From NCBI GenBank assembly GCA_037976565.1, contig CP137672.1, positions 37,732,672-37,796,671 on the forward strand: a stretch of 64,000 nt of DNA, written 5' to 3'. The number at the start of each line of letters is the position of its first letter. The stretch's first letter is position 1. This stretch comes from Mesocentrotus franciscanus. Its lineage: Eukaryota; Echinodermata; Echinoidea; Camarodonta; Strongylocentrotidae. Shown one piece after another: positions 47,114-57,659 of the stretch. Position numbers and translations under genes: made by a program. The notes below the pieces were generated by a model, which made no database searches, was not told the origin of the DNA, and saw only the letters and a list, made by a program, of their open reading frames with translations.

Positions 47114-49837
47114 CTGCAAAATCAATTGAAAAATTATATGTTCTTCACATTATTGCTTGTTAAAAAAGGAATAAAAATTTATAATAAAAAAGTTTTACTG
47201 TCTCTAGAATCATCAAATATAGAAAAATTGGGATTTATGCACAGCAATTATTATATTTTGCATATTCGCATATCTTTACTCTGCTTTAGATAAATTGCTC
47301 TCCAATTATTCCAATCCACTTATTTTTTCACACTGGCTCTGGGGCACTCTTTCCACATTCTGTTGGTATAACATTGATTCTGCCATTATTCTGTTTTTTT
47401 TTTTTTTACCAGTATAGTACGAGACTAGAATCACTAGATCACAAACATTTTGTTGTTTGTTACACTTAGTTAATGATACTAGTCATTTGAATACATTTCT
47501 AAGCGCTTTACTAGATCTAGACTACATTGTAATTATTATTACCCATCATTGGATTCAATAAATGAACAGTATACCCAGAGGTTGTGTGTCCAGACAGGTT
47601 GTGCAATGTATCCAAACAGTTGAAGTAAAACAGCAATTTTAAGAAGTTTACAAGTAATATTTCATAAATCTTCCAAGAGTAAGACTTATGTTGGACAATA
47701 TCATAAAGGACAAAAATTAATGATGGTTATGCATGGTGCTATTTGATGATTATTTTCTGAAGGCAAAATATTAGTGTTTATGTTTGCTAATTGTCTATAC
47801 ACCAGGGGCCCGTTTCTCGAAACCGTCATAAGTCTAACTTCTTGACTAAATCAGCGTTAGTGAGCTACTTGTCCGCTACGTGTTTCACGAAGCCCTCTTT
47901 GCCAAGATCAACGACAACATCCTGACTAAGTAGTTATGATGCCTCCGACACCGTCATATCTCTGTCATAACTTTTTAGTCGATGGGCAGCGCCATCACAT
48001 GTCATTTATTGGGTAGACTATGGCTGGCAAAAAGGACAAGAAATCCTCCAGCTATGATCTTTCTACACATTCACTTTTTATCATTTTTTATATTTGAAAG
48101 TCTTATGAAAATATACCATGTTTATATCTAAGGCTTTTTCCACTTAACTAAACTGATTATACGCGTTTATTTCCACATTGTAAAATCCTCGAAGGGATGG
48201 GTAATCTGCCATGGCAGGCAAGCCATAGTCGGAAGAGTATTCTCTAGTTTTCAGACCCATAATAATTTCGAGATAAATTCTATCTTCAAATGTGTAAACT
48301 GAAAAGTTTAAGACATGTGTTTTAACGTTTGGAATGTTGAAGTTTTGTCATTTAAATATTGTGCCGACGCCTAAAACATTGGACAAACTTTCATAACATT
48401 GTATTTTTACTAAGAATAATATAAGGGTGTATTTTTATAAACTATCAAATAAAAATATCCGGGGGGTACCCATTTAAAAAACAAAACTGATTCACCGGTC
48501 ATGAAATGAAATACTCACAATGATATTTTACAAGTAATTCTATGGTATGATGTACTCAAATTTTGAAGTATATTGCATTTCTTTTCCCCTGGTACCATTT
48601 TTATTCTTGTTTAGTCCTAATTCATTTAAATAATTTCAGTTTTCCTAAAATTACTTTTTTTTAAATCCGGTGGAATTGTGACTAAGGCTATATCTTGGCT
48701 CCTCTTCTCGCCGATAGTATCGATTTCACGCGATGTCTAGCTAGTAAGCTCTTCGTGAAACGGTTTAGGAAGATCAGAGACATCTCCGTAGTTGGCGGAT
48801 AAAGTTATGACTGTCTTGTCGTTGGTTTCGAGAAACGGGCCCCAGACCCCCATCAGGCATCAGGCATCATAATTGTTATTAATCTGCACATGATAGTGCA
48901 GAGCCAGAAGGTATCTATCACCATTCAAGCCCAGATCTCCTGCAAAGTCTTCCTGACCCAAGTCAGGCTTGTCAGGATCGGGAAGGCAGCTGATGACTGC
49001 TGCCGTCTGTGTCGGGCAGAGTGAGAGGATGTTGAGCACCTTGTTGAATGTTGCAACTTGCCAAGCCCTATCATCTGTGCGTCAAGACCTTGTTAAATGT
49101 ATTAAGGATAACCCCAACACAAAACAGTTCTCACAATACTTCGAGTCTGTCCCTGCAATGTTCTTGGAGTCGGTGCTCTTTCTCCCGGACCCATCAGCAA
49201 TAGCGCCAAAACTCAGCTGCATACACTCATCCTATATTTTATACGCAATCTTCACACAACTCGTCAAAATCTACTTAACAAACAATTAACAGTTAGGTAC
49301 TCCAACGGGCTATATAGAAAGCTATTTATGGAACTTGGGCAGACTCACAGTGCCGACGATCTCCGATCTTAGCAGAGGAAGGATACAACGACAAGAGAGA
49401 AAGCTTGTCCTGACTCCTGCCGAGTCCTGGCTTGGCAAAAAAAAAAAGGACCGTTACGTCTCTTAGTCTAGAAATCTAAGTCGAATCATAGATTAGAAGT
49501 TACATGCATATGCGTAGACATGATTTTATACCTCGTCAGGGCTCATTCATTCATACAGTGATACACACGCTTCCCATAAATAATAATATTATGCTAAACT
49601 ACATAGATCTAGGCCTACGGCAAAATCAATGAATGGGACCAGAGATTCCAAACCACAGTTGCAGTTCACGGGTACGGGTTGGCTAAAGCTAGCCGCACAG
49701 CATATTAAATTCCTTGTACTTTGAACTAGGTTTGGATTGGAAATTAAACAACTTAGACATTCTATATATATATCTACAATCTAGATCAATTTCTATTTAG
49801 AAAAAGGGATATAGCTAGCAGCTACAATTTTTCTCAC
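47114..49837 (-). other. KIF22: 5' UTR intron of KIF22
   Basis: The coding start is preceded by a TTTTGCAG acceptor at 47114-47115, and the next good donor upstream (TCAG|GTGAGA) is at 49836-49837. The roughly 2.7-kb interval between them has no coding exon. It holds the 1.04-kb inverted-end element at 47805-48843 and a frame at 48969-49289 without recognisable homology. Confidence 0.5.
47805..48843. mobile_element. 1.04-kb element with GGGGCCCGTTTC ends
   Basis: The left end GGGGCCCGTTTCTCGAAACC pairs with the right end GGTTTCGAGAAACGGGCCCC, a perfect 20-bp inverted repeat. Subterminal blocks (GTCATAAGTCTAACTTC and AAGTTATGACTGTCTTG; GTGTTTCACGAAG and CTTCGTGAAACGG) are also inverted. CAG follows the right end and precedes the left. 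It contains no transposase frame and is non-autonomous. Confidence 0.8.
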
Positions 49838-49895
49838 CTGACTTTGTTTTGCTTGATTTGTCGATTTAAATATCGCGCGCGAGGCGCATGCGCTA
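49838..49895 (-). other. KIF22: Probable noncoding first exon of KIF22
   Basis: A good minus-strand donor (CAAAGTCAG|GTGAGAAA) at 49837/49838 lies downstream of CpG-rich sequence. It would splice to the acceptor at 47114 just before the coding start. The 5' limit is a guess placed at the CpG cluster. Confidence 0.45.
49873..49893. promoter_or_regulatory. NRF1 and E2F-like sites in the KIF22/PAGR1 divergent promoter
   Basis: GCGCATGCGC (49884-49893) is a perfect palindromic NRF1 site. Next to it TCGCGCGCGA (49873-49882) resembles an E2F core, and TTTAAA lies just beyond. Both motifs are typical of TATA-less bidirectional promoters, and E2F-type control would suit a mitotic kinesin. The surrounding 49860-49900 is the most CpG-dense stretch near the gene pair. 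Confidence 0.6.
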
Positions 49896-50339
49896 ACCTT
49901 CCCTTCTAAATAAATTAGACTTCTTTCCTAAATACGACTAGGGCCTACGAACAAACAAAGAAGTGAAGCAAAGAAAAGGGTAAGCAGAGTCAATTAAATT
50001 TCGAATAATTGATCTTAAATCATATGAGTAAAGCTAGGGTGTGTACAAAATTTATTGAGGTCAAACTAGTGACTTTTATAGTGTCAGAAAGAGCTGAGCT
50101 GAGCTGAGGCAACGACACTAAGTGGGACTGGGACTTGGGAGGCCGAGGGCGCGGGGTGGGGCGCGGCTGGTGCTTCGGCTAGCAGGCACTAGATCTAGAT
50201 TAGAATAGAAGATTTCAGTGAAATGATGAATTGGCGTGCAGACTAAATGGACTGTATTTATCCATTTGACTTTTTTAATAGATGATCTGATTTTCTTCAA
50301 TTTCTACTCTATAAGTCTAAGTCTAATTTTGTAAACACT

Positions 50340-50405
50340 GACACGTATAGTTAATAGTACGTATTCTGAAGGTGAAGCTGAAGTGAAGAAGAAGAAGATC
50401 GAGAA
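50340..50405 (+). other. PAGR1: Probable noncoding first exon of PAGR1 (3' boundary)
   Basis: A donor GAGAA|GTATGTG at 50405/50406 can pair with the TTTTTTCTTACAG acceptor at 50707, 23 bases before the PAGR1 ATG. The 5' limit is not visible. A GC-rich strip at 50105-50175 may lie near the start site. Confidence 0.45.
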
Positions 50406-50729
50406 GTATGTGTTTTGGGGGTCACAGTTCATCATTGAATAACAATTTCAAACAAAAGGGAGGGACGTATAAAAAAGAATGCTAGACGTTACATGAAATT
50501 AGGAAAATTTGTAGGGGGTTTATGCTGACCTAATTAGAACTATAACTTTTAAAGAAAGAGAAATATTGTTCTAGAGTCTATGACTTATTGAGTTAAATAT
50601 TATTTTAAGTGGCACTTTGCAAAGCAAGTGGATGACTAAATGCATGACTTTTTATGAAAGAACCAAATATTACTTCAGGTATTTATATCTTTATTTTTTT
50701 CTTACAGGTAAATAATTCAACCTCTCAGG

Positions 50730-53700
50730 ATGTCTGAAGCAGTCAAACCATCAGATGTTCCTCCTGAGGAGCAGAAGAGGGAAGGAGAAATAAAATTTGA
50801 AATGGCTCAGGAAAAAAGCACAACAGATACAAGTGACACAGAGCCTAAGAAAGCAGATGATGCTATTGCGAAGGCATTAGAGAGACCTGAAGGAATTGAA
50901 ATAAAAACAGAAAAGGATGCCACACCAAGCACTACTCAGGAGGTGACAGCAGCAATGGAAAGTGATGCAGGAAAGATTCTTAATGCTGGTCCAAGCATCA
51001 AGATTGAACCAGGTACTTTGGGTGACAATGCGGGGACACAGAAGAAAAGGAAGCTGAAGGAGATCCTGTCCAGCTTGACAAAGAAATGCCTACTGAAAGC
51101 ATCTCTGAAGGAAGTGCAGTACCTGCTTTGTCAAAGGGTTCCACTGATGAGAATACTTTAGTTCCCAATGAAAAGGTTTCTTTAGCTGAAAAGGTTGATA
51201 ATACCATTAGAACAGACACAAGTGGTGCTGACATTGAATCTTCAAAAGTTGAGGAAGAACTGAAAGGCACAGGTGCACCTTCTTCCCATGTTGAGCATTC
51301 AGGATCAACCACAGCAACTACATGTATGGACACTGCTTCATCAGACCCTCCCCCATCTAGCGTAGAATCAACAACAGCAGTCCGTGCCAACAGTGAAATA
51401 CAAACTGATATAGTCCCCATATCAGATGTAAAAGAACAGACGATGTCAACAGCTGAAACCACAATCGGCCATGAAATCAAGAAAGAATCTGGTTTTATTA
51501 CTGATACACAAAGGGTAACTTTGGAAGATTCTGCATTCAACAGAAGTGACAAAATGGAAATTGACGTTGAAAGTAAGTCTGTGACAGATATTTCACAGGA
51601 AAATGTGCAAAATGAAGAGACTTTAGCTCAAGGTAACGTGCAGAAGACAAACATTCCCAGTGATGTGCAGAATACAAACATTCCCAGTGATGTTGGTGTG
51701 CAGAATAGAGAGACGCATGATGCAGATGGTGGGCAAAAACCAGAGACTGCATCGTTACATAGTTACATACAACAGAAGGAGTCAGTCACAATGGATATTA
51801 CACAAAAGAACCAGAACAAGGCTGTGCATGAAATTATTGCAGAGCAGAGCAGTAGATTGGACAGAGAAATGATTGTTCCAACACCAGTTCCTTTAGACAG
51901 ACAAAGTCTTGTTCAATCATCAGTTCCCCCAGCTGAAGAAGATCTCCCAACCTCTGTTCCATCTGCTGTGCAAACCCCTGTTCCAGCACCAGTTCCTACA
52001 GAGAAAGAGAGTGTTGGTTCTATACTGGTCCCTGCAGAGAGGTCAGAACCTGTCGCTCAACCAGATTTGGCAGTACCTGTTACTACTGATCCCAAGACTG
52101 AGGTACAGGAATCTCTGGATGATTGGGATATACCAGCCACTGATGATGAGGAAGATGATGGAGAAAACCAAGCAGGTAAATACTTCTTATAGATCCTACT
52201 CGTCTTGTATAGGACATGGGGCTACTTCGTAAAAATTTGCAGTGGGGTAGCTATGGGACTTGGGTGGGATGGGATGTATTAAAGATGATAATTTTCAGAT
52301 AATTGTCTTGTACACAATGTATAAAAAAGTTCTTTACAAATACATGTAAATTAAATTTGTTGTCTGTTTACTAACCTGGCATTTGTGAAAAATATAACAG
52401 TCCTCACTTAACTTGATTACTTTCATATATCAATTCTGAAGGAGATGGCATTGAGAAGAAGAAGAGGAAGGTTGTAAAGAGAGGATACTGGGAGCCTCCT
52501 ATCGATGTGATTGTGGATCTTTACAACAAGCTTGACAAAGATGGGATCCTGGAGCTGAGCTGGAAGTGCCCTGGAAGGAGACCTCCTAGTGAGGAAGGAG
52601 ACAAGGAGGAAGAGAAGGAGGAGTTGGAAGATGTACAAGATGAGGAAGCAATGGAGATATCTCAGTGAGTGCAAAATTTAAAGGATAATTAATCCTTCAG
52701 TGAAAGTTGAAGTGAATATCAGTGTCCATAGTAAAACTTGCATTCAGCCTAAAAGACTCCTTTTCAGCAAGTCTGTGATTAGTGAAAACAACAAAAAAAT
52801 GTACATGTACATGTAGCTATAATATCTGATATGTAGATTTTAGGTGTAAGCAGCAAAATCAGACAAAGAATAAGAAAGTTATGTATTTTTTGAAGCCACG
52901 ATTAGTAGTAATATGAGAAATCTGCTTTAGGCAATGAGATCATTGTGTGTCATGTTAATTGTTATACAATACTTGGAGAAGTCTTCTATTTGATTTGAAT
53001 CCAAATCATTTATAAATAGCATTTTTTTCTAAATTTGTATGATGAAACAGACGTCTGAAAGACTAACTCTGTCTTTAAAAAATTCATCATGGATGGCATA
53101 ATCAGTAGTTGTTCAGTCTCATCAGCAGCTTTGATTAGGCAAGTAGATATTGGCACTCTACAAATCCCCAGATTGGATTGGAATTGGATGTAAATATATG
53201 ATCACCTTGTGTGTATCATATGTGATGTGATGGTTATTTTTTACCTGACTGCTAAGAAAGCATAAATGCTTGTAAGTAAGCAACCAGACGGACGACGGCT
53301 TAAGGTCCTCTCCGAGGGACCTGGTAGTGAGGATTAATGCCTTACCAAAGGGAACTAGCGCATCGACTTGGTTTTGAACCCGGGTCACCGGATTACGAGA
53401 CCACTGCTCTACCAACTGAGCTATCGCGCCTCCATGGAGATTCCCTGTATCATTGGTGATCTCAGCTTATCAAAATATGAAAAGAAAAAATCTTATTTTA
53501 GTACAGTCACTTTGTGGGATAAAATAAGTTGACTCAAGATCTACTAATGAGACAAACACAGGTTCCAAACACAGCAATAGAGTCAAAATCCTCTTCATTT
53601 GACATATCTTTGTGTGTATTTGTCAATTTTCATTCATGTATAGGGAGGAAGATCCAACAGAGTTTGATTTTGACATGGATATAGAACTGGATTCATCAGT

Positions 53701-54586
53701 ACAGAAGAAGATGACACCTAGAAGAGCCATTGGTAAGTAGGATCTTCATGCAGATTTTAATCAAAATAAATAACTTTCTGCTATTTGCAAAATTTATTTA
53801 TCTTTTCTATCTGTTGTATTCCTGACAAATCTTCAAATTAATTTTGGCTGTCGAGATACCTATCTCATGTGTGTGGGCCTTCAGGGTAACCAGTAGACCA
53901 GACACTGAATTAATATTTCTTTCAAACAACCTTGATAATTTTAGCAGTTTCTCCCATTTGTGTATCTAAATTACACTAAAAGACGATAAAACAAGAGGCA
54001 AATGGTTTCATCTCATAAATTGATATTGCTTTTGCCTAAAAATTTCCAACATGCTTTTTAAAGCACACATATATATACACAGTCTTCATTTGCTGAAAAT
54101 TTGAAATGATACTTTTATCCCAGTCGATTGCAAGTGAACAGTTTTTAGCTGCAGTTATCTATATTGTAGAGGTGTTATGGTCTATTTGATACGTCAACAG
54201 ACTGTGGATCACATAGTTTGAGGTTTGAGTCCCGCCACGGGCAAGGTCTGGGAATTGTGAACATAGGCCTTTATAGAAGTTATCTTTCCTTCTCCTCTTT
54301 CCCCTTACCCTATTCCTCCACTTCCTTACCTCCTCTTCTTCACTTCTCTCTCCATACAGGAGGTGGACAAGCCCAGGGTAGTGGTAAGAAGAGAGTAGCC
54401 AGGATGGACAAGGTCCTCAATGATATCTTCAGACATCGCAAGATTGACACCTCCCTGACTGATACCGAGAAGAAAGATGGTGAAGGCAAGGAATCTGACC
54501 AAGCAATGGATACCACAATATCACCCATCCTCGCACTCAACAGACCTTCTGATAAATTTCACATTCGCAGTGATCTGAATATGTGA
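50730..54586 (+). CDS. PAGR1: PAXIP1-associated glutamate-rich protein 1 homolog
   Basis: PAGR1 (PA1) is a nuclear subunit that partners PTIP in MLL3/MLL4 (KMT2C/D) H3K4-methyltransferase complexes. Coding exons: 50730-52175, 52442-52664, 53644-53732, 54360-54586. Donor and acceptor phases agree (1, 2, 1). The sum is one base short of a multiple of three. A frame change at the G run 51032-51035 accounts for this, because one extra G joins an acidic Glu/Thr/Ser frame to the next and gives about 661 residues. The conserved core starts near residue 464: DDWDIPATDDEEDD, then exon 2 WEPPIDVIVDLY and GILELSWKCPGRRPPS, a Glu-rich tract, PTEFDFD in exon 3 and RMDKVLNDIFRHRKID in exon 4. Human PAGR1 is only about 254 residues; the extra length is a low-complexity N-terminal extension with a short IPSDVQNTN repeat (about 305-322) and a Val-Pro-rich stretch (about 382-446). 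The start ATG lies 23 bases after the acceptor. Divergent neighbour: KIF22. Confidence 0.92.
51032..51035 (+). other. PAGR1: Frame break in PAGR1 exon 1
   Basis: A run of four G marks where the frame from the ATG stops making sense (basic, KKRKLKEILSSL) and the frame beginning GDTEEKEAEGDPVQ takes over. A five-G run would restore one frame through all four exons. It is probably a sequencing or assembly deletion; a real polymorphic null allele is the alternative. Confidence 0.75.
53240..53431 (-). mobile_element. tRNA-derived SINE, nearly complete (minus strand)
   Basis: On the minus strand the head GGCGCGATAGCTCAGTTGGT (A box) and GGGTTCAAAAC (B box) resemble a tRNA. The body and tail (AGTCGATGCGCTAGTTCC, CCTCGGAGAGGACC, GTTGCTTACTTACAAGC, GCTTTCTTAGCAGTCAGGTA) follow. 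It lies in PAGR1 intron 2 and serves as the reference copy for the fragments at 10139, 43822 and 44190. Confidence 0.8.
54168..54245 (+). mobile_element. Decayed SINE head
   Basis: It matches the start of the 33718 SINE with substitutions: TGTAGAGGTGTTATGGTC, GATACGTCAACAGACT and the B-box region GGTTTGAGTCCCGCCACGG. It lies in PAGR1 intron 3, about 115 bp before exon 4. Confidence 0.65.
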
Positions 54587-54978
54587 TTATAGTATTATGG
54601 CAGCAAAGATATAATGAGATGAATTTATTCAGACTTGGCAAGATTGATAGCTCCATAGCAGATGCCAAGAAAAAATAGATAGGAAGGGGAAAGAATCTGA
54701 CTCGGTGATGCACACTACATCCCCACCCATCCTTGCACCCAACAGATCTTTCATTAATTAAATTCCACATTCTCAGTGATCTCAAGATGTGATTAAGGTT
54801 GTGGCAGCAAAGATATGAGGCAGTGAGTTTCATGAGATGTGGCAAGAATGATAGCTCCATGAAGAATTTGTTGAAGAATGATGGGGAGGGCCATGAACAC
54901 TACAACCTTTTCCATCCTCCCTCCCAGTAAACTGGCTAATAAATTTCACATTTGCAGTGACCTCAGTGATAAGTGATG
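54427..54978 (+). repeat. Three tandem copies of the PAGR1 terminal-exon segment
   Basis: A unit of about 200 bp is repeated three times: the end of PAGR1 exon 4 with its stop and 3' UTR (about 54427-54620), then about 54621-54823 and 54824-54978. Landmarks aligning across copies are GGCAAGATTGATAGCTCC-type sequence (54436, 54636, 54841), CATCCTYSCACYCAACAG, ATTTCACATTYGCAGTGA and GTGGCAGCAAAGATATRA. Copies 2 and 3 have stops and indels and are not coding. Confidence 0.85.
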
Positions 54979-57435
54979 TACAGGACTATTTGTTATGGTA
55001 GCAATGTGTTAAGATGAATATCAAATTTCATGTTCTTTAGTCCGAGTATCGATATTTGGCCTGCTTGGCTGCTTCTGTGATATTTTTAAGCAAAGTTGTT
55101 ATGCCTCTGCCACTGAAGGTGGTGCCGGAGGCATTAATTCTGCTATTTGAATAACATCAGTCAAACTTGTTTATTTTTAAATAGAACTTGGTCTATTAAA
55201 TTTCTCTCTCAGGATCATTATATATTTACTCTCATGTAGCTGTTTGCAATCTTGGGATGTAATGAGGGCTAAAGTATTGATTTTTTTTTTTGAGAAAGCA
55301 AATTTATGAGAAATGCTGATTTTACACTCAATTTCCATGACCTCCTCACTATGGATGAGTACATCAAGAATGACCAATTTACCTATTTTCTGAGACACCA
55401 TAGGCCTACCGTTATGACTGTATTAAGCACAAATAGTCGAGAGAACTCTCATTGATTTGACAATTTTTTTCCATTCAGTTCAATTCTCCATGATCTTTGG
55501 GAGTTCCTGCCTCGATAGACAAGTGTCTTTATCTTACTGATCCATGTAAGTCTTTGCTGGGTGACCTCTGGTGTGTTTGCCCCTTGAAGACTCCCAGAAG
55601 AGCATTTGTGAAATTATTTCACTCTTGCTCCTCCAGGAATGGCCACTAAAATGGAGGCGGCCTTCTCTCAGTCTGACTGAAATTGGTGTAATATCTCTGT
55701 ACAACTCCATATATGTCATACATTCTGCAACATTTAAACGTTTACATTAAGTACTGGTACTGGAGATTTTTTTATTGTTGCTGCAAAGATCAATGCATTC
55801 TATCAAATTAATACATTTTAAAAGTGTCAATATGTGAGAGGGATTATTGTGTACAAACTAATTGTTGAAAACTAGACACTGGATGTAATACATGTATTTT
55901 GTATTCTTTTCATCACATTTTTCCAGCTACCATGTGAGAATATAATATGTAAATAATGTTATATATTTTATGACTAAATTAAACAACTGCACCAAAATTT
56001 AATATGAGGCTTTACTCAAAGAGCTAGATTCAATCATGTTATCACAAGACTTGTTTACAGCAGATTTGAAAAGACATAATGTGTAAAGTGTACATAGGTA
56101 TGCTAAATTGTATATACTGTATATATTGCAGTAAATGTGAAGCCAAGTTGCATTAACAAGTGTACAGATATTTCATTTGCTAAGAGATACTGCTAAAGAT
56201 TTTGAATTGTACATAGCAAAATTCAAGTTAAATATAAATGATCAAGCAAAACCATTGAGAGAGAGAGCTAGTGAGAAGAAACAGAAAGGGGACAGAGACA
56301 GAGAGAGAGAGAGAGAGAGTGATAGTGAAGGAGTGTGAGAGAGCATTAGAGAGCCGGAGAGAGAGAGAGAGAGAGAGAATGAGAGAGAAAGAAAAGGAAA
56401 TAAAGATTGAGAAAGAGAGAAAAGTGGAGAGAGAACTATAGACATTGAGAAAAATACAGAAGAGAGAGAAAGGTGAGAGAAAAAGAAAGGAAAATAGAAT
56501 TAATAATAGAATGTTGAGAGAAAAGAAAGGAGAGAGAGAGCGAGGACAGACTGAGAGATGAGGAGGGGTGGGGGTTGATGGGTAAGTGGAATGGAATTTT
56601 AAAAAAATAACTAGAAATAAGTTTTTAAAAGGAAGATATGCTGAATATATGCCCATTCCTAAGTGAAATTTAAAACAAATGGGTGAGGGGAGGATATACG
56701 TAAAATATACATTTACATCTATTCTGTTTATGACCCTCAATTCTCTCATGTTCCCTTTTTTGTCCTCACCTTTCTCTATCATTCGATATCTCTCCTTCTG
56801 TTTACTCTTTCTGACAAATGAGTTACAAAACGATGCCCTCTCCCCTTCTTCCTCTTACTTTAATTCTCTCTCCCCTGTCTCTCGATCTATTATATACTAC
56901 ATGTATATTCATTCCTTTCCACCCGTCTTCATTTTCTCTGTTAGTCGTTACAAAATGTCCATGGGCACCTTACCTTGAATCATTTCCTCTAAAGAATTTC
57001 ATATTTCTACCAAACACTAAAAGGAAAAGGGACAAAAAGAAGACGAGAAAATGGCCGGAGAAAGAAAATGAGACTACAGCTGTATAATGATTTTATCATG
57101 CTGGCATGCATGTGCTTTTATCAAAATTATGAAATTCCTATTTCAGGAGCACACTTTATATGCAGCATTCATGATCTATTTTAAGTATTATCTGACATGG
57201 GAGACGCCCAACTTGTCATCAGCAAAATAGCTTCGAACCTTGTTATTGTTTACTTTGTGACTAATTTTTGAGGATTGCACAAACTGGGAGGATTGCACAA
57301 ACCACATCCTTTTCATTGATTGCAGCAAAAGTCGAACTCGTGAGACTGTGCTCCTTTTTACAAAGCACAGTCAGCCTTACAACACACAGTACAACAGTGA
57401 GAGAAGGGAACAGAATCAAGGGTGTGTGTGATTTA
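54979..57435. other. Intergenic region between PAGR1 and the BACURD gene
   Basis: It holds an ATGCCTCTG...GGAGGCAT repeat fragment (about 55089-55133) and a long GA microsatellite. Frames at 55534-55719 and 56679-57087 lack recognisable similarity. No PAGR1 polyadenylation signal could be singled out. Nothing else is supportable. Confidence 0.5.
56255..56565. repeat. (GA)n-rich microsatellite
   Basis: A purine tract of about 300 bp consists of GAGAGA runs with AAAG interruptions. The leucine/serine-rich minus-strand frames over it are artefacts. Confidence 0.92.
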
Positions 57436-57443
57436 TGACGTCA
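57436..57443. promoter_or_regulatory. Perfect CRE/ATF site upstream of the BACURD gene
   Basis: The palindrome TGACGTCA lies 217 bp upstream of the ATG, inside the likely 5' UTR or core promoter, and no TATA box is evident near it. CREB/ATF binding is a family-level expectation and is untested here. Confidence 0.6.
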
Positions 57444-57659
57444 CTCGTAAATACTAGCTTATCGTGTGTAGGAATATGGGGAAACCGGAAAATGTAGTGA
57501 CGAGCAAAGTTAAATGTAAGATTTATCCGTAGCGCTCAGTAATCTCTTTGTCTGAGGAATACCAAATGAAACTTCAACATTTATAGATGTTCAGTGTGTG
57601 ACTTCTATCGTGTTATATCACCAACTAGGACAATTTTCAACATTCCCAAATCACACGTG

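Noticed and set aside
48969..49289. 106-codon frame in the KIF22 5' UTR intron
   Set aside because: No recognisable domain, no splice context and only average composition.
53360..53431. Genuine tRNA gene on the minus strand
   Set aside because: A and B boxes are good, but the 3' sequence continues into a SINE body shared with other loci and the acceptor stem does not close.
56228..56782. 184-codon Leu/Ser-rich minus-strand frame
   Set aside because: It is the complement of a GA microsatellite and reads as repeated Leu-Ser.
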